Positions 11,184-21,940 are shown, numbered from the stretch's first letter. The stretch is 45,250 nucleotides of DNA from Beroe ovata (GCA_946803715.1 CAMPET010000003.1:447010-492259), one strand, 5' to 3'. Numbers and translations: made by a program. The notes: generated by a model not told the origin, from the sequence alone.

Positions 11184-13717
11184 TTAGAAATAGTTGCAGC
11201 ACGCTTCATAAGAATTATGTATCGATCTTCGACAACAGTCACATTCTTGTAGCTTTATTTTCCGTCCCAATAGCTGTGGAGACCAATGGTTAGGGCCTAG
11301 TTATTACTTAGATTTGTGGTTTCTTCGTAGTCGAGAGATTTAGTAATCACGGTTACCTTATCCATATTCTGTGATTGTGATGAGGACTTCAGCTCATCAA
11401 GCATCATCTTTGTCAATAGATGGAAAGTCTGAGTGATATTTACATCATTAAATCATGCAAATAATGATCATGAAATGTCCTTTAGAACGCAACGAATAAG
11501 ATTTACATTTCTCTACTCACAGTTCTCACGTTGATGTCCTTTTTAGCACTACTTTCCATGAAGGGGGCGCCCAGCTTACTCGAGATCTGAGAAACGGCAG
11601 TGTCAACTCAACATAGTTTATTGTACGTAGATAGCCAAATGTAATGATGTTACGCTCACCAGCAAGCCGTGTTCGATAGGGACCTCTCTGTCGTACAGAT
11701 CACACTTGTTTCCGATTATGAGAATCCGTGTATTAGATGGGCAATACCGCTCAATGTCTGATTGCCAAGTGGTCAAATCGAGATAGCTTCGTTTGTCATC
11801 AATGGAGTACATGAGTATGACACCCTGAAGACATCGTGAAAGATGAATTACACTGCAATACAGATCTCTGGTCTCGAATCGAATTGGATTATAACTGCTT
11901 AAGAACAGGATGAGCATACATCACAACCTTGAAGCCATTATAATTGGCTGATCAATAACTGAGAGGCTAATCAATTATCATTTCAATTAAGATTTTCGGT
12001 CAAAGCTCGAGACTGAATATCATGCATTTGACCGCATTTTTCGCGCGCAATAATAATATGCATGCGCGCGTCAAAAGCGCGCGCGGCGCGTTCGGAAAAT
12101 TAATTGATGAATTTTGATGTTCATATAAATGTCTCTGCGCGCTACAGCTACACACCAAAATTGAGACAATTGGTACAAGAGTCACAAATAAGATTATGTT
12201 AGGTACGTGATTATGTCTTATGACTATGAAGTCATTCAAGAGCCAGGGGACATGATAGACTCGTGTACAACTGACTCAATGTGTAGTAATAGAAGAAGGG
12301 GTGATCAGAGTATCAGAATACGAGTCTCACCTGTGCATCCCGGAAGTGGTTCCTTGTGAGTGATCTGAATCGTTCCTGCCCGGCTGTGTCCCTGGGTAAC
12401 ACAAGTGTCACGTACATAGGAAATATCAACTGTAACTTGATCCCGTTAGTTCAAATCATCAGAGTACAATTATTGTAAAGTGAGAATGCCCGCCAAAACT
12501 CAAGAGTTGCCGCTCATTCAACACCAGGTGTGGATATTGATGACTCGTACACAATAGTGTGTGCTGCCATCAGTCTCTCGAGATGTTGTGACATATGCAT
12601 ATCTCTTCTTGTCACCATTAGCTACAACTGACAGACGACACACATACGCCCTCATACAAAACAACAATAACATCAGGATTCCTGATGTTTGTAATTACTG
12701 GCGTATGCCAATACCCGATAGAATTCAAAATAATGGTGTGAATAATTCGCATTTGGCCTGGGGCTCCTTCTCGTGATACGTAGGAAGGCACTAGCTATTA
12801 GGAATTTCTAAACGAAAAAAAGGTGCCCTCACTCCTTTCAGAAATTCCCAAGTGCCTTCCTAAATGATCCATGAAGAAGCACCTGTGAAATGATAGTTAT
12901 ACAAGGCTCTTAATTCCCCCTAATTCAAGACTTTTGTGTGGAATCCCGCTGTTTATTTTCCCAGTAACCACCAAATCCTATCTTGAGTAAGCTAACACTC
13001 ATGACATCGACACACGAACACACGGACACACACACGGACACACACACGGACACGCACGCACGCACACANACACACACACACATACACACACACATACACA
13101 CACATACACACACACACACAACTAAACGGCAAAAATGAATTTTTCACGCGTTGAAAATTCACCTCGCTCCTCACTTCCCAATAACTGTCTGTCCGTAGGG
13201 GTCCGTACTACTAACCAAATATCCAGAGTTACAGGCTGGTTTTCCACGATAATCGACACTTTTCTGTAGTCAATGCCTGGGAAAAGGAGCATTATTTGGA
13301 GGCGAACACATTACACTGACACACGAGGTTGATACTTGATACACAAAAAAACACGAACATACCTAACACAAATAGAGAATCTATGTACTGGAAAACATTC
13401 GAAAAATAAAAAAATGTTTATTTGGAAAGCTTCATTTATCCAAACTGGACAAAAACACGCAAACACGAGCACAGTACAGACAACAGATAATGCACACAAA
13501 ACTTACCGACACAGTACAAACACAGATCACACAGAAAGAGAACATACACACTTGTCCTGGTACACAATACACAGTACACAGGAACACACACATACACATA
13601 CACAATAGGTACACATTACAAACATTACACTAACATGACACAAGAACAGATGATCAACGGTCTGCATCTCAAGAACATAATTAATGTGTTAATGTTTGTG
13701 TTTGTGTGTGCATGACG

Positions 13718-13759
<42 letters not shown>

Positions 13760-14486
13760 NACATCTGTGTGTGTGTGTGTGTGTGTTTGTGTGTGTGTTT
13801 GTGTGTGTTTGTGTGTGTGTGTGTGAGTGTGGGGCCGCCGGATCAACCTTTGAATGAATAAATGTAAAACAATAACAACACAATACACACATGATACTGG
13901 AACAATGTACTTGCTATAAATAACAAACATTTCATCACGTGCACAGCAGCTACACGTGACTATAAGTCACAGTGACTATAAGTCACGTGACTATATGTCA
14001 CAGTGACTTCACGAGAGTGATGATTTTACGTTACATCAGAAATCATGTTACCATATTATGGGTCATATGTAAACTGAAAACAGTGACGTTATCAAATGAA
14101 CCAATTACCTATTGTGGTGTCAAGTTTACGAAATACGGTGTCAGTATACTGCTGTAGTAACGTACTCTTCCCAACACCACTATTACCTGAGGGATAAGAT
14201 GAGGTTATAGTAACATTGGTATGATATCCCATGTTAGGACCACTTAATAACTTATTAATTAATCTCGTATTAATGGATTGTAAGGCTTAAGGCTCTAAAG
14301 TTGAAAAGCTGATAGGATGAAGGGTATCTAACAGCAGTGAAGTCAATTGATTACAAAGCTCAAGCCTTTCTCTTTTAGCAGGTTTCGAAACACAACACAT
14401 ACAAATTCTAATGAGCTAAAGAGCCATAACTCACGACTTCTAAACTTACCCAATAGTACGACTTTGAAACGCTTTGCATCAGGCAT
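11184..14486 (-). CDS. Divergent Rab-family small GTPase, complete
   Basis: Eight exons in transcript order: 14450-14486, 14109-14186, 13216-13276, 12331-12391, 11660-11824, 11521-11586, 11357-11428, 11184-11273. They sum to 630 nt (209 aa plus stop) with every junction in phase. All G motifs are present: P-loop GNSGVGKST, switch I TTIGIDY, DTAGQERF, GNKCDL and ESSAK. The C-terminus ECDCCRRSIHNSYEACCNYF ends in a CCXXX motif, one of the forms accepted for Rab geranylgeranylation, so membrane-anchored vesicle-traffic function is expected. It is odd in switch II and beyond: the usual YYRGA motif is HFRDA, and YDVTD is YSIDD. This prevents assignment to a named Rab subfamily. Two introns carry long AC/GT microsatellites on either side of the 61-nt exon 3. 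Confidence 0.95.
13011..13121. repeat. (CA)n microsatellite in a Rab intron
   Basis: An interrupted CA/CACGGA tract with one unresolved base at 13069. In the Rab transcript (minus strand) it reads as (GU)n and lies just downstream of exon 13216-13276. Confidence 0.95.
13718..13828. repeat. (GT)n microsatellite in a Rab intron
   Basis: A long GT tract with one unresolved base at 13760 and occasional GTTT interruptions. In the Rab transcript it reads as (CA)n and lies upstream of exon 13216-13276. Confidence 0.95.
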
Positions 14487-15590
14487 TGCTCGGCGTCTTC
14501 ATTTGCAGTGGCTGTGGTCTTTACATTTCCTTCAATAGAATCAATTTGTCATTGCCAAAATTCGATATTGGACTGACATCAAGTCGATTTTATTTTCAAC
14601 GGCTGCGCAATACTTTATTTACACGTTTACATTATTTTAGCGACATTTTGTGCGAAATATTGCATTGAATAGGTGTCCAGTGCCCTAATCTGCCCATTTC
14701 ACCCATGCATTTCTCACTACTTCACTATAAAAGTGGTACATAACTGCATGGTATTAATATCAGCATCCGGTGGAGAGCCACACCTAAACTGTGTCAGGAG
14801 AATACTTATGATAGTATCTGTGACAAATTATGCTTTGACGGCGAGTATAACTATGATCTGTACTCGTCTGCTCATAATGGTATGTATCACCCTGCATCAT
14901 CCAGTAACATAATACATGTATGTGCTCAGTCTCGTGTTAATACACGTCATGTATTCTTGCTGATGTAAGCCTACTTCGTCAGACACACGTGGTATCCGTT
15001 ACTTGATGGTCACATTAGGAAGCATAGGTAACTAAGTAGCAGTTTAGGGTGGATGATCTGATTGATGACAATGTGGCGACAAGATCAATTCGACAATATA
15101 TGACATACGCCTATTGCCTGAGCCCTATATATCATCGATGTATTATTGTGGCATACACTTGTTATCGATTCGATACAAGTCTCGTAACCCCTCCCCCTTC
15201 TTCTCTCTTCTTTTCGTGTGCACGGAATACATGGAGTATCATATGGAGTACATTACTGATTTTTATTCAAAGTTATTATTCATTTTTCATATACTCAAAA
15301 GGAAGACAAATCATAGAGATATATAACATGAGTATAAATAGAAATTTATATTAGAGTCATAATTGCATAACAAACACACAAAAATCCCAATTTTCAGGAA
15401 AGAAAATAAAAGAATTCCAACTTCCATGATTCATATTGTGTGCCTCAAAAAATCTTATAACCTAGTTCCTCGAAAACTTAGTTCTATGAAAACATTTAAT
15501 AAATTAGTACAAAACTTATGTCAGCCTCACGCCATGATAAATAACTTGTAATGTTCCTCTGCAATAGCAGAGAATCCTGGATGGACTTCA
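14487..15590. other. Intergenic region, Rab 5' side and CMC4-like 3' side
   Basis: It holds the Rab promoter side and the 3' flank of the CMC4-like gene. A TTTATT at about 15263 (AATAAA on the minus strand) is a possible but distant poly(A) signal for the latter. Short plus-strand frames here have no recognisable domain. I see nothing else. Confidence 0.45.
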
Positions 15591-15761
15591 TTAAGCACCC
15601 TCAACCTGAGTAGATGCTATTTCACAAGCTCCTGTTGTCGCGTTGTTAGCTGCACAACACTCAGTCAGTTTCGAGATGAGATCTGCACACTTATCACTGC
15701 CATTCTCAGCAAGGCAGGTCTGCAAGCTGCTTAGCATTTCGGTACAAACTTCTTCAGGCAT
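15591..15761 (-). CDS. CMC4: Twin CX9C mitochondrial protein, CMC4-like
   Basis: A 56-residue single-exon frame from ATG 15761 to TAA 15591. Cysteines at residues 6 and 16 and at 25 and 35 form two exact C-x9-C pairs, the coiled-coil-helix-coiled-coil-helix fold of proteins imported into the mitochondrial intermembrane space by MIA40. The order (TCLAENGSDKC, then LTECC, then a further Cys at residue 46) matches CMC4 (MTCP1 neighbour), which has a double Cys at the same place. There is no signal peptide, as expected for MIA40 substrates. The frame is shorter than human CMC4 (68 aa). A possible donor (CAG, GTTGAG) lies five codons before the stop, so a longer spliced tail cannot be excluded. 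Assignment to CMC4 rather than another small CX9C protein is inference. Confidence 0.75.
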   Translation of the reverse strand: MPEEVCTEMLSSLQTCLAENGSDKCADLISKLTECCAANNATTGACEIASTQVEGA

Positions 15762-16661
15762 AGTGTAACTTGACTATGATACGATGGGTTCAAAATCAAG
15801 TACTCAAGTAATATAGTTGAGATGGGTATGTTAGGTTAATTACGGTATGTTGAATTATTGTCATACGCACAAGTGAATCACATATGTTAGAATCCATCAA
15901 ATCAAAAAGTCTTACAAATAATAAAATATTTTCCAAAACCAAATGAGATTTGGGTGTTGTTGTCCGCAGCATCTGTGCGTTCTTGATTTTAAANAAAGTT
16001 TGCTTAAACTGTAAAGTATACTAGCCGTATCAGTTCACAATTAATCTAATCTGCACGATGCACAATTATAATCGGCAACCGCAAACATCAAGTGGCAGCC
16101 TAATATAAAACCCCAATTCTGTGCAATTTCGCCCTATCACGCATCTGACCACTTTCAATGTATCGAAATTAAAAAAGGCAATATAAAGATTGAATTCAGG
16201 TTTTAGGTTACACGTCTTATATTTTTACAACCATGGCCAAGAATTAAGTAGTTACTAGTTATAGACAGTGCATCATAATAACCTTATTTTGATCAAATAT
16301 CTTCAAAATTATCCATGTACATTGTACAATACACATACCAAGACGGTTTAAACAAATGAAATTTAATACTACTGAGTTATTAAGTATTTGACAACAATTT
16401 TTAGCAGAAATAAATAATTCATCAAATAAAGCATTCGGTATTACTGAATATTCGACAGAAAAACTCAAATCACAACATTATCATGGATGGGACTATAAGC
16501 AGAGCTATAATAAAAGCCGTAGAAAAAAATTGATTGTAGGATCAATAAGAATTATAAACTCATAATGATATGTGAGAATCGAAATATAAGAATGAAATAA
16601 AAACTCTCTGGCCAGGATTCATTGATGTGATAAAAAGAAGTCACACGCACACTGGCACACC
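15762..16661. other. Intergenic region, 5' side of the CMC4-like gene
   Basis: AT-rich sequence with one unresolved base at 15994. No coding region, RNA gene or clear promoter element is recognisable. Confidence 0.45.
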
Positions 16662-16724
16662 TTACAGCATGTAGGAGTAAGATATTACCAAGTCGGTGAT
16701 ATGAGGATCTGTCTTCATCAATTC
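16662..16724 (-). CDS. Candidate C-terminal exon of the ELMOD3-like gene
   Basis: After an acceptor (ttgaacag) the minus strand reads ELMKTDPHITDL, then either a donor (GTAATA at 16688) or 8 more codons to a TAA at 16662. The peptide resembles the region after the ELMO domain in ELMOD3, but it starts in phase 0 whereas the last placed exon (17408-17437) ends in phase 2, so a linking exon would be needed. It competes with the terminal exon at 17309-17348. Confidence 0.35.
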   Translation of the reverse strand, partial: ELMKTDPHITDLVISYSYML

Positions 16725-16829
16725 CTGTTCAAGACAAGTGTTAAGCATGAGTCGGTTAAGCCTCTCTTTTCATGATACAGACTTAACAGAGCGAACGTTG
16801 GTTGAAGAGGCGGAAAATTTTAGTCCCGA

Positions 16830-17201
16830 ACGTTTATTCATGAGGAATGGAATTTTAGACCAAGTACCAAGCTTTGTTTTCCCACACCTCTTCATTGCTT
16901 TATCGAATTGAGTCAGAAGAGAAAGCGGTTTGATGATTATGTCATTCTCAAGTTCTGTGGTAACACATGTGAGATCCCTGACAATGGGATCATTGATCTT
17001 CCATATTGTATAGAACTTGTACCTGGAAGTAAAAGTGTGATTGAACTAAAGAAACGCATGCCCAGCAAAGATTATTTTATCAAAAATCGCTCCACTGCTG
17101 CACATCTGTTGCTATTTCAAAGCAGCGATCAATACTTCAACTCAATTGGCATGCCCAAAGTTTTGGCCAAAGCAGGCGACATATGCATTCTGTTAGGCTG
17201 A
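16830..17201 (+). CDS. Unidentified open reading frame
   Basis: A 124-codon frame is open from a stop at about 16829 to a TGA at 17201, with no ATG near its start. It contains KRKRFDDYVILKFCG and a Lys-rich middle. I recognise no domain. It lies opposite the 3' side of the ELMOD3-like gene. It could be a transposon remnant or an exon of an unseen gene, or chance. Confidence 0.25.
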   Translation, partial: TFIHEEWNFRPSTKLCFPTPLHCFIELSQKRKRFDDYVILKFCGNTCEIPDNGIIDLPYCIELVPGSKSVIELKKRMPSKDYFIKNRSTAAHLLLFQSSDQYFNSIGMPKVLAKAGDICILLG

Positions 17202-17308
17202 ACTGATATCTTTGCTAAAATTCACAATGGAATCAGCAAAAGATGACAGTAAGGCTTTGTCAACGTGCATACACATCGTATCTACAAAGGATCATGGAGA
17301 ATGACATT

Positions 17309-20300
17309 TTAATGGAAGGCCAAAGGGTGCAAATCTCGAAGCTCATTCCTGGAAAACTAAGGGGGTTTGCCTTGGTTCATGATTTCAATTTTCTTCACAT
17401 GACTCACCTGATAGTGATTGACCACATGCACAGATAACTATGATAAGATCAATGAAAAATCTGATACAATGCTGAAATTGTCTGCAAATTTGGGACCCTT
17501 TATCAAAAATACCATTATATTTTTAGGTTTTAGGGCCCAAATTTCTATGCTGTAGAGCTCTAGCTCTAAATTTGAAAATCAATATCATGTCATTACTTAC
17601 CACACTGAACAATACAGATCCATCACTATACATATCAGTTTTTTCTGCCGTATGAAGTGACTGTTCAGTAGTTCCTTCCTCACCAACTTAACAATAGCTT
17701 TTGAAAAATTTAATCCAACTAATGCCAGAGGGAAGGATCTTGCTTTTGAAGTCGAAAGATGAAATGCTGAGGAAAAATGATTCAATTGAAGATAAGGATC
17801 GCCATGATCTGTCAAAGCTGAAAAATTTTGATCAAACCATAAGGTGATGACTGATAGGTACCTTGATCTGCTAAAGCAGGGCATTCTGTAATGAAATAAA
17901 GTAGTGAAACAGCACCAATCATTTTCACTGAGGCAAGATCAATAGATGGATCAGTATGGTTAAATCCAACATCGATCCAGTGTGAACCAAGTGAAGGACA
18001 CGTCAATGGGCCACCCATCAGTTGAGAGTAAATAGATTGCAGGATTAAAAGGTGAATTGGTTCTGATTTATTGTACCTGAAAACGTATCATATTAACTAA
18101 GTTCTATTCTCAAGGAGACACCATCTCTATTATAATTTGGTTGTTTGTTTGTTTGTTTATCTGTCTGTCTGTCCTTCTTTATGTCCGTCACTTAATGCAC
18201 GTGCTGATTTTCAAGTTAAAGTGCGTGTTGCCATGGACACGCGCTACTACTGTAATAGTGAACTGGGAGCTCATTTCTGATGATGGTACTTTGATAACGT
18301 TCTAGTTTTCGTTGATGGGATGAATGCAAGTATGTTCTGATTCGAGCAAAATTTTTTCTTGAGTTGACAGTTGTTGCTTATGCTCTGCAGTTATTCTTTT
18401 CGACTCATGGCAAAATACGATGTTATTTTCAAAAACAATATGCTGCACAAATTGAAATGATTAAAGAAAGTGGGACAACCGGGCAAGCACCATTTTCTGG
18501 CTGAATTGTGATCAAGTGCTCCTTCATAAAATCATTGGTTCAAATAAGTACATAGGATTTTGATCACAGGTCATGTTTAGCTGTCGTTCTAAAGTAACGT
18601 CCTGTGGCCTTTCAATGGGTAGTGTATCACGTCCACTTGGCGGGTTTTCTAGTCTATGATATAAAGGAATAAGGCACTTATAGGAAAGTGGTTCCGCTTT
18701 CCATGGATAACTTGACCAAATGGAGTTGGACAGCCGAGATTTTTTGCAATTCCACTGTCGAGCATCATTTCCGATTTTTGAATTAGGTCTTAGATTTTCT
18801 GTAATTGGTATTCAAAGTTGGGAAAAGTGTTGCGAAAAACGACCCGTATGGGATATAGGAGGAATAAGCGTTGCTGAGCAACATAAGAGTTGCACGTGCA
18901 TGTTTATTGAGATGCGCGCGCCACTGCTCTTGTCATTTTCGTTGTTCCCTTGTTTGAGACGTATCAATTTTGAGGCAGTACTTATTCAATATTTCTATTT
19001 CACTTCATCTCCGAAATTAAGTGTACCACGCCCACTTAACAGGTGTTCTAGTATATATTATTATTTGGTTGTTTGCTTGTCCGACAACAGGGCTAGCACC
19101 ATTTTCTGTGCTTATTCGAAGAAATGGCTGAATTGTGATCAAGTGTTCCTTCATAAAATCATTGGTTCAAATAAGTACATTGGATATTGATCACAGGTCA
19201 TGTTTAGCTGTCGTTCTAAGGTAACGTCCTGTTGCATGGTTGTCTAATTTCCAATGGTTAGTGTATCACGTCCACTTGACGGGTTTTCTAATTCACTTAT
19301 AATGTAGTTGAAGAAGGCTTTTTAACTAACTTAGTTTCCGATATCAACAAAAATATGTCCTTCTCTTGACTCAAATTAGAAGGAAGTTTGGGGTGTGGTG
19401 AAAAGAAACCAAGAATCTTTCCATGTCCATTTTTTGCATTTTGCTCTGTGAGGATGCGCTGGGTTTTCAATGGATCCATGTTTTGAAAGTGACAGAGAAT
19501 TTCTGCAAATGACACATATGAATTAGATCTGCTAGATATGGATGGTCTTCTTTTTTCTAATCTTGTGGCACTTCCTCTACGCCTATACGGCTCACTTTCT
19601 ATATCTGAATCTAGAGACTGATTGAGTTCATTCAATGGATACAATTCATCATATCCACAGTTCAGACTTCTTGAATTTGATAAGGGTTGCTTTCTTTTAG
19701 CAGGTTTTGGGGGGCAATCAAAAACATCATCTAACTCAGGTTCATCATGGCATTTGTCACTGGTTTCCTCAGTGGTTTCCTCCCTACTCATCCCTTCTAT
19801 GACATAAATGTGAGTAAATATTCCTATTACATATACAGGAGATGCCACAAATGACTAAATAATTATGCCATATTTTGATTTTAGCTCACAAGATATTTCC
19901 CATATTCAGGTTTTACATCAATAACTACTGTTAAGCCTCTGGTCATTCAAAGAAATGCTAAAGAGATCAAAATTGTCAATGCCAAGGATGAAAAGGGAGT
20001 CAGCAGGACTTCAGTAGGGGTTTAAAATTCTAAAAATTCTAGAAATTTTAAACTAAGTCGACTATGTGGTTTGAAAGGTTGTAAAACATGAATCCTGCAG
20101 CATGCATGAGTATAAGGGTCATGCACTACGGGAACAATGCAACAGGCAAAAACATTCAAGACTTGGATTGCTTACAATAGTGCAATGCAGGAAAACCAAA
20201 AGTTTACTACAAATTCATTGCTTTGTTGTGAATAAAACAAGTAAATAGAATGAATAACATTACCACTGATACATTCATCAACCAACAATGCAATTAGGCT

Positions 20301-20387
20301 ATCAACTTCTGTGACAGAGTGGTCTGTACAGAACCCCAGAGTTTCGATTTCTTGTTTATCATGTGGTACAGCAAGGATCTCCACCAT
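17309..20387 (-). CDS. ELMOD3: ELMO-domain protein, ELMOD3-like
   Basis: Exons in transcript order: 20264-20387 (ATG 20387), 19331-19796, 17862-18076, 17601-17817, then with less certainty 17408-17437 and 17309-17348 (TAA 17309); all junctions are in phase and total 363 aa, near human ELMOD3. The N-terminal half is acidic and Ser-rich. Then come VSFAEILCHFQNMDP and PKLPSNLSQEKDIFLLISET, matching the segment before the ELMO domain in ELMOD3. The ELMO domain follows: HLLILQSIYSQL, CPSLGSHWIDVGFNHTDP, GAVSLLYF, FPLALVGLNFSKA, RQKKLICIVMDLYCSV. Family members are GAPs for Arf/Arl GTPases. The conserved arginine of the DxRG motif is replaced (DLAS at about 17946), so GAP activity is doubtful. The last two exons are the weakest part; an alternative end is at 16662-16724. 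Confidence 0.85.
18130..19292. repeat. Duplicated dispersed repeat inside an ELMOD3 intron
   Basis: A block of about 155 bp at 18502-18655 recurs at 19128-19290 in the same orientation. It starts at ctgaattgtgatcaagtg and ends in a motif around cacgtccacttg-cgggttttct. A third, diverged copy of that ending lies at 19019-19052. Each unit has a gtttgttt-rich stretch upstream (18138, 19062). It fills most of the intron 18077-19330. Confidence 0.85.
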
Positions 20388-20619
20388 GTTCCTCAGGCTA
20401 GGCACATAACCACTCTGTCTTGACCAAAGTCAATTAATAAGTATTGTTATCAGGAAACGTTTCCTTGTGTTTGACAAATGACAACGGGTGCCTACACAGT
20501 ACTCCATTGTGACAAGTAGATGTTGTGAAAGCTAGTCTTTATGTGAGAGACGAGGCAGAAGAACCATCTATCAAGTACAATCTCACCAGACTACGAAATT
20601 AATATTCAAGAAGATCTAA

Positions 20620-21410
20620 GTATATCTTGTTGGGCAATGCCAGACCGCTGATGCAAGCCACGAAGCAGCTTTCGTCAGCAAGCCTGAGAATAAGTCTGAG
20701 AATAAGTTTGCGAGGATAAGTTTGCGCCGTATAGCGAGAATAAGTTAGTCTGAGAATAAGTTTGCGCCGCGCACCCGTGAAACGAAAATCTAGACAGGGT
20801 CTATCATGGATCTTCGTGGCTTGCATCAGCAGTCAAGCATCGCCAGAAAATCATTGATTGACAAAGTACATCCAATATCCAGTGCTTTGTTGTGGTTAGG
20901 GTGCCACTGTGCCATGCCAGGGCTTTCCCTGCTTTACGCAGGAAGTTTCAAATTTTTGTTGATAAATATTTTGATATCTGGGGGAAATTTGGGCAATATC
21001 TGAGTGCAGATTTGGTATTCTAGTTTGTAACATGTTTCCACTAGAATTCCTTAGATATGATTTACCTAACATTTGCATAATTTTTTAGTGACAGAATGGA
21101 GTACTGAAGGGCACTGTGTTAAAGTGATTTAAATGGGTCCAAATCCCCACCGACCATTCTCCTGATGCTTTTGGATTATTTTACACCTCCTTTATAACAA
21201 CCACGGTGTCTTGATATTACTGACTAAGCGCATTACCATACCATCGCGTCGGCGCCGCAAGAATCAAGATTCCAACATCGCCAGAGCTGAGATGTACACG
21301 TCATGTTGTCGATTGATGATAGACCCTGTCAAGAAACTTATTCTTGCTGACGCAAGCCGCTTCGCGGCTTGCATCAGCAGTCTAGCATCGCCAGACAAAC
21401 GTCATGTTGT
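20620..21410. repeat. Clustered repeat family with GCAAGCC hairpin
   Basis: Three related segments are present: 20625-20700 (inverted), 20785-20850 (inverted at its start) and 21308-21398. Shared pieces are gatagaccctgtcaagaa and a hairpin gcaagccgc-ttc-gcggcttgc (perfect 9-bp stem at 21353-21373) followed by atcagcRgtctagcatcgcc. The same pieces recur at 36128, 36356-36460 and 37792-37849. These look like non-autonomous elements nested in one another. Confidence 0.8.
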
Positions 21411-21459
21411 AGGATTTTACCCTACCGTCGGTGCGCGCGATTTTCAATCCGCCCCGACG

Positions 21460-21579
21460 TTGTCAGATGTTACCTGACCTGTTTCTCGCGCGAGCGCGCC
21501 TTCATCGAAGGCCGAAACAGGCCTGTTTCGGCCTTCGATGAAGGCGCGCGAGAAACTGAGGTCAGATAAAATCTGACAA
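21460..21579. mobile_element. Palindromic foldback element with 8-bp target duplication
   Basis: Almost the whole 120 bp is one inverted repeat centred on ggcc at about 21520 (caggcctg), with arms running through the motif ggccttcgatgaaggcgcg. It begins TTGTCAGA and ends TCTGACAA. It is flanked on both sides by ccccgacg, an apparent 8-bp target-site duplication, the length typical of hAT-type insertion. It has no coding capacity. Confidence 0.8.
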
Positions 21580-21785
21580 CCCCGACGGGGATAAAATCCC
21601 GCCAGCAAGGGTAGGGTGAAATCCTACAAAACGTCATGTACATAGAATCCCGCCTTGGCCTTGTCAAATATTATATGATTTGGTCTTTGTAATTGCATGC
21701 CAGATGCTTTCAGTGCAGCTGTCGGCCGGGCTGCGCGCGCCTTCATCCGCGACACATCAAACGCCGCGCTAATTAATATAAACGC

Positions 21786-21900
21786 TTGTCAGATGTTACC
21801 TGACTTGTTTCTCGCGCGCCTTCATCGAAGGCCGAAACAGGCCTTGTTTCGGCCTTCGATGAAGGCGCGCGCGAAAAGCAGGTCAGGTAACATCTGACAA
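21786..21900. mobile_element. Second copy of the palindromic foldback element
   Basis: A 115-bp near-perfect palindrome with the same ends (TTGTCAGA, TCTGACAA) and core as the copy at 21460. The terminal 20 bp of each arm (ttgtcagatgttacctgac) is itself partly self-complementary. No matching flanking duplication is visible. Confidence 0.85.
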
Positions 21901-21904
21901 TGTA

Positions 21905-21940
21905 TTGTCAGATGTTACCTGACCTGCTTTTCGCACCGCG
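21905..21940. mobile_element. Half copy of the foldback element
   Basis: Four bases after the second copy, 30 bases repeat its terminal arm exactly (ttgtcagatgttacctgac, then ctgcttttcgc) and then diverge. It is a solo arm, probably left by deletion or by nested insertion. Confidence 0.75.

Noticed and set aside
13625-13930. His/Thr-rich frames over the GT repeat
   Set aside because: They are translations of a dinucleotide microsatellite.
17243-17437. Plus-strand 64-codon frame
   Set aside because: It is opposite the proposed last ELMOD3 exons and has no recognisable domain.
18720-19190. 156-codon plus-strand open frame
   Set aside because: It lies inside an ELMOD3 intron across repeat sequence, shows no domain, and has mixed low-information composition.
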